Assembly: GCF_000020125.1 (NCBI RefSeq)
Contig: NC_010676.1
Coordinates: 1 to 64,000, forward strand
DNA: 64,000 nucleotides
From: Paraburkholderia phytofirmans PsJN
GTDB lineage: Bacteria > Pseudomonadota > Gammaproteobacteria > Burkholderiales > Burkholderiaceae
Reading direction: 5' to 3'
The stretch's first letter is position 1. Each line of letters opens with the position of its first letter. The notes beneath the pieces are model-generated. The model searched no databases. It was not told the origin of the DNA and saw only the letters and a program-made list of their open reading frames with translations. The translations under genes were made by a program, and so were the position numbers. Positions 61,098 through 64,000 of this stretch are shown in pieces.

Positions 61098-62264
61098 TCA
61101 CTTGAATCGGGCGCTGTTTGCGTAGGCGCCGATGGCGTAGAAGGCCCACGCCTGCGTCCATCGTAAATAGTTGATTCGATTCTTTGTCAGTCTTCCTCTC
61201 TGGTACATGAAACGGCGCTCACGCGGCATGTAGAGCGTGTTGAGCGCTCGCTTGAAAACTCGATCCGCCAACCTGTGATCTTCATCGGACGCGCCAACGT
61301 TCAGCAGCGTAAGCAATGCCTGAGCTACCGAATGCGTATCGAGCGGCCAGATAGCGTTGTCGTAGTATTTAACAGTGCCATCTGGCAAAAAGAAATTCTG
61401 TCGGTAGTAGGCCATTCCGCGACCGATGGCGTCGCTAAACTCATCAGTTCCGGCCGATCGTTGTAGTGCCGACAGTGCTTCGAGGTTGTAGCCGGTGTGA
61501 AAGCCATCCACGAAAGAGTGATGGTCGCGAGTGCCGTAGCGCCACGCGCCGTCCTCACGTTGCATTGCTACTGAGCGGCGGGCAGCGCCGAGCGCGCGCT
61601 GCATCAGCGCACCATTACCCACGCGACTCGCGGTTTCGCCGACAACCGCAGCCGCCCACAAGTTTGCGTTGTGTACGAAGGCGGATTCACCGGGGATGTA
61701 TGCGTAATAGCCATCCCCCTCCCGGTAGAGTGAATCGATAAAGAATCCGGCGTCTGTCGCCGCATCTGTAAATCGCCGCTCACCGGTCTCATCTCCGAGT
61801 GCGGTCAGTGCCCGGGCTATGTAACATGTCGTGATTGCATTGGGCGTGCCGCGAGGCACGAAGAAAGCGCGCGCGGCCCAGTCAAAGTGGTAACCCCAGG
61901 CGCTGTGCGTCCATTTCTTCCGATCGCAACGCTGGTCCAGCAGCCAATCCGCGAGCCCAACAGCTTCTTCAATTGACCATCCGTCGCCCACCCTTCGTTC
62001 ACGTTCAAGAAGTCCAAGGATGATCAATGCGATGCCTTTGGGGTTGCGGCGGCGCGCAACGCCGACAAGTGGGCGCAAGTTTGCGAGGCTGCGTTTGTGA
62101 AGCTGTAGCCACGCAATCTTTGCGAACGGCAGACAGCCAAGTCCTAGCTTCTCGAACAATACGCTATTGAGGCCGTCAAAAGGGTCGTAGCCGGCGTAGC
62201 CGGTTGAACGGCATTGCATAACCAGCGCGTCGGCGAGCGGGCCGGCGTCGAGATGGATAGTCAT
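61098..62264 (-). CDS. Alpha/alpha-toroid protein of a polysaccharide locus
   Basis: This 388-residue protein has a repeating helical-hairpin sequence (WGYHFDWAARAFFVPRGTPN, TTCYIARALTALGDETGERRF, VHNANLWAAAVVGETASRVGN, DGAWRYGTRDHHSFVDGFHTGYNLEALSAL) as in six-hairpin glycosidases and uronate hydrolases or epimerases. No signal peptide is seen. Proteins like it occur in capsule and exopolysaccharide clusters and are sometimes mislabelled. The catalytic role is not established. It overlaps the upstream lyase gene by 4 bp, so translation is coupled. Confidence 0.72.
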   Translation of the reverse strand: MTIHLDAGPLADALVMQCRSTGYAGYDPFDGLNSVLFEKLGLGCLPFAKIAWLQLHKRSLANLRPLVGVARRRNPKGIALIILGLLERERRVGDGWSIEEAVGLADWLLDQRCDRKKWTHSAWGYHFDWAARAFFVPRGTPNAITTCYIARALTALGDETGERRFTDAATDAGFFIDSLYREGDGYYAYIPGESAFVHNANLWAAAVVGETASRVGNGALMQRALGAARRSVAMQREDGAWRYGTRDHHSFVDGFHTGYNLEALSALQRSAGTDEFSDAIGRGMAYYRQNFFLPDGTVKYYDNAIWPLDTHSVAQALLTLLNVGASDEDHRLADRVFKRALNTLYMPRERRFMYQRGRLTKNRINYLRWTQAWAFYAIGAYANSARFK

Positions 62265-63058
62265 TCGCCGCCCTCCGCGCGCTCCGAGATAGAGACAGGT
62301 CCATAAAACAATCCAGTCTCACTAGTCCGAGATTGAAAATTTTGCCAGCTTGGCTTATAGACTCCAAGCTTCAAATAGGCGTGGCGTTCGTGAGGATACG
62401 CATTCGGGAAACCGCGGGAAGCGAATACGGGCACCCCGTTTTTCCATAAATCCGTCACTGCACGCTTGCCAGTCGCGTCGGGTTGATAACGCAGAATCCA
62501 ATGAACCCATTTCCCGCGGTCCGCGCTCGCGTCTGGCAGAAGAATGTCATGACCGTGCTTGGTGTCAGTCCCACCGCGTTCTGAGAACAGGTAATCGCCC
62601 CCTTGCAGTTGCAACATGAGCGGTGGCGAACCGACCCACGTGTCCGTTTGGTGGACCTGCATTATGATTTGCATCTGTTCATCGTCGAACACAAAGTCGG
62701 CCGGTAGCAGCGTCGACCATTCAATACGGTACTCGTGCCCAGAAGCAATTTTCGCGGCCCGTGCGAACACCAATTCGCCGCGTGGCGTGCCATTGGCGAC
62801 GTGAGAGAAATCCTCGCTGCGCCGGATGTTGACTTTGACTGCATGCCGATCTGGAGATAACGGATCTTTGACTACCATGAGGTCACGAGTATCGGGGCTT
62901 TGAATGTCGACCGTAGGATCGAAGCCGTGCGTCCAATTCGTGGCAAACAGCGTTTGAAAGCCGGCAAGCTGTCGCACTGGATCGTCAACCGTTTGAGCGA
63001 TCGAGCAGGTTGCAAAGAACGTTAGCGTGACGGCTGTGACGTAGCGTCTTGGATTCAT
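62261..63058 (-). CDS. Secreted polysaccharide lyase-like protein
   Basis: This 265-residue protein has a signal peptide (MNPRRYVTAVTLTFFATCSIAQ) and a beta-jelly-roll domain resembling the Polysacc_lyase family: RGELVFARA, EYRIEWSTLLPADFVFDDEQMQIIMQVHQT, GKWVHWILRYQPDATGKRAVTDLWKNG and YLKLGVYKPSWQ. Such lyases cut uronate-containing chains and in synthesis loci may trim or release the polymer in the periplasm. Start and stop overlap both neighbours by 4 bp. Confidence 0.82.
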   Translation of the reverse strand: MNPRRYVTAVTLTFFATCSIAQTVDDPVRQLAGFQTLFATNWTHGFDPTVDIQSPDTRDLMVVKDPLSPDRHAVKVNIRRSEDFSHVANGTPRGELVFARAAKIASGHEYRIEWSTLLPADFVFDDEQMQIIMQVHQTDTWVGSPPLMLQLQGGDYLFSERGGTDTKHGHDILLPDASADRGKWVHWILRYQPDATGKRAVTDLWKNGVPVFASRGFPNAYPHERHAYLKLGVYKPSWQNFQSRTSETGLFYGPVSISERAEGGE

Positions 63059-64000
63059 CGTTCGCTCCTCCCGCGTGTATCGACCCGCCTATAGCAATCA
63101 ACATATCGATCAACGATCGATGCGGCCCGAAAGCAGGTTTGAGCGCGAACCAGTCCTACGCAACCCATACGCATTGCATGTTCCGGATCATCGACCAGTT
63201 TGCATATCGCCTCCGCTAGCCCACGCGAATCGTGCCCGTCGACCAGATATCCGCTGACACCGTCTTCAACGAGATCGAGAAATCCGCCGAGACGTGTGCC
63301 CACGACCGGCAGACCACAGAACATTGCTTCGAGTGTGGCAATGCCGAACGATTCGAAATGGCTTGGCATACAGAATAGACGTGCTCCGCGATAAAACGCC
63401 AACTTTGCATTGCCATCGAGCCATCCTTCGAAGACTACCCGCTCATCGAGTCCGTGCGCCGCAGCGATGCGCTGCCAGCGCAGCATGTCACCGGTTCCAG
63501 CCACCCGGACTTCGATATCCCGCCCTCTGCGGACCAGGTCAGCGACTGCTCGAATTAGTTCATCGAGTCCCTTCGCTTCGCTCAAGCGCCCGGCAAATGC
63601 AATGTACGGCCTCGAACAAGCAAGGGGAGTAGCCGTTGGCGCGCCGTGCTCTGCATCGAGCGCCATATTCCCAACGACCTGGACTGCATCGGTTCGACGC
63701 CAATGTTGAAGGCACTTTGCTATAGGCGTTGAAACGGCGATAACGCAGTCGGTCTTATCAATGAACAATCCCGCCAGTAGGCGCGTCACCCTGTCGGCAT
63801 CTTGGATGAAGCGTTCGAAATTCCCGGAATGTAGCTGAAATACAGTGCGTTTTCCGAGGAGTCTCGCGACAACGAAGAGCGCAAACTTCCGATAGAACGA
63901 TCCGCGTTCGGAGACGTGGAAATGCACAACGTCAGCCCGGATGGTGGCCCGTACAAAGGACGGCATATCGATCAAGGCAAACGCCAGCAGATCACCCAGA
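63055..64000 (-). CDS. GT4-family glycosyltransferase (5' end outside window)
   Basis: At least 315 residues of a GT-B fold glycosyltransferase are visible. The frame stays open to the window end, so the N-terminus lies beyond 64000. Visible motifs are DVVHFHVSERG, VFQLHSGNFERF, YIAFAGRLSEAKGLDELIRAV, VRVAGTGDM, FCMPSHFESFGIATLEAMFCGLPVVGTRLGGFLDLVEDGVSGYLV (the E-x7-E motif of retaining GT4 enzymes). It is the most upstream visible gene of the exopolysaccharide operon and would add one sugar to the growing repeat unit. Confidence 0.92.
   Translation of the reverse strand, partial: LGDLLAFALIDMPSFVRATIRADVVHFHVSERGSFYRKFALFVVARLLGKRTVFQLHSGNFERFIQDADRVTRLLAGLFIDKTDCVIAVSTPIAKCLQHWRRTDAVQVVGNMALDAEHGAPTATPLACSRPYIAFAGRLSEAKGLDELIRAVADLVRRGRDIEVRVAGTGDMLRWQRIAAAHGLDERVVFEGWLDGNAKLAFYRGARLFCMPSHFESFGIATLEAMFCGLPVVGTRLGGFLDLVEDGVSGYLVDGHDSRGLAEAICKLVDDPEHAMRMGCVGLVRAQTCFRAASIVDRYVDCYRRVDTRGRSER

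Overview
The window is high-GC, gene-dense DNA from a betaproteobacterium of the Burkholderiales, most likely a Paraburkholderia-like soil or plant-associated species. The evidence is two DUF4148 proteins, a class A beta-lactamase with Burkholderia PenA-type motifs (Cys-Ser-Thr-Phe-Lys), Burkholderia-style trimeric porins, and a complete ferulate pathway. This assignment is inferred from gene content only.

Positions 1-21.4 kb hold the most unusual region. It looks like a self-contained type I export system for small double-glycine-leader peptides, with its own Ser/Thr phospho-signalling and sigma-54 control. Five small genes (270-479, 663-947, 1036-1314, 7569-7850, 19762-20049) share a 26-residue leader ending in GG but have different Asn/Ser/Gly-rich cores. 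Around them lie an OprM/NodT-like outer membrane lipoprotein, a tandem FHA membrane protein, an HlyD-type adaptor, a PpiC-like protein, a peptidase-C39 ABC exporter with two cyclic-nucleotide-binding-like domains, and a sigma-54 activator. Also present are a transmembrane Ser/Thr kinase, a PP2C phosphatase, a caspase/FGE-sulfatase protein, two DUF4399 proteins and an LRAT-type enzyme. Near-consensus -24/-12 promoters precede three peptide transcription units, and two of them share an inverted repeat near -160. The exporter operon instead has a good sigma-70 promoter.

Positions 21.3-31.3 kb hold an AmpR-like LysR regulator divergent from a class A beta-lactamase, a decayed DUF4126 gene, and a SLAC1/TehA-type channel. 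An IclR regulator lies beside an MFS / CoA-transferase / citryl-CoA-lyase operon that carries a long palindromic operator. A double-KaiC ATPase is paired with a lone receiver-domain protein.

Positions 31.6-42 kb form a ferulate utilisation locus: tannase/feruloyl esterase lipoprotein, porin, AAHS-type transporter, MarR regulator, ech, vdh, fcs and an amidohydrolase. Two copies of a MarR-type palindrome sit upstream of the two divergent units.

Positions 42-48.2 kb hold a squalene/phytoene synthase-family gene, small secreted proteins, a candidate structured RNA with an embedded small ORF, an orphan GH108 lysozyme/holin pair, a TPR membrane protein and a DUF4148 protein.

Positions 48.2-56.6 kb encode an SsuABC/TauABC-like ABC importer flanked by two paralogous sets of response regulator, sensor kinase and solute-binding protein. 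A porin, a chimeric gene remnant and an IS5-type transposase remnant follow. From 59.2 kb to the end lie a degenerate EAL-domain protein and a minus-strand exopolysaccharide operon (GT4 glycosyltransferase cut by the window end, polysaccharide lyase, alpha/alpha-toroid protein, WecG/TagA-type transferase). I saw no rRNA, tRNA, CRISPR array or intact insertion sequence.
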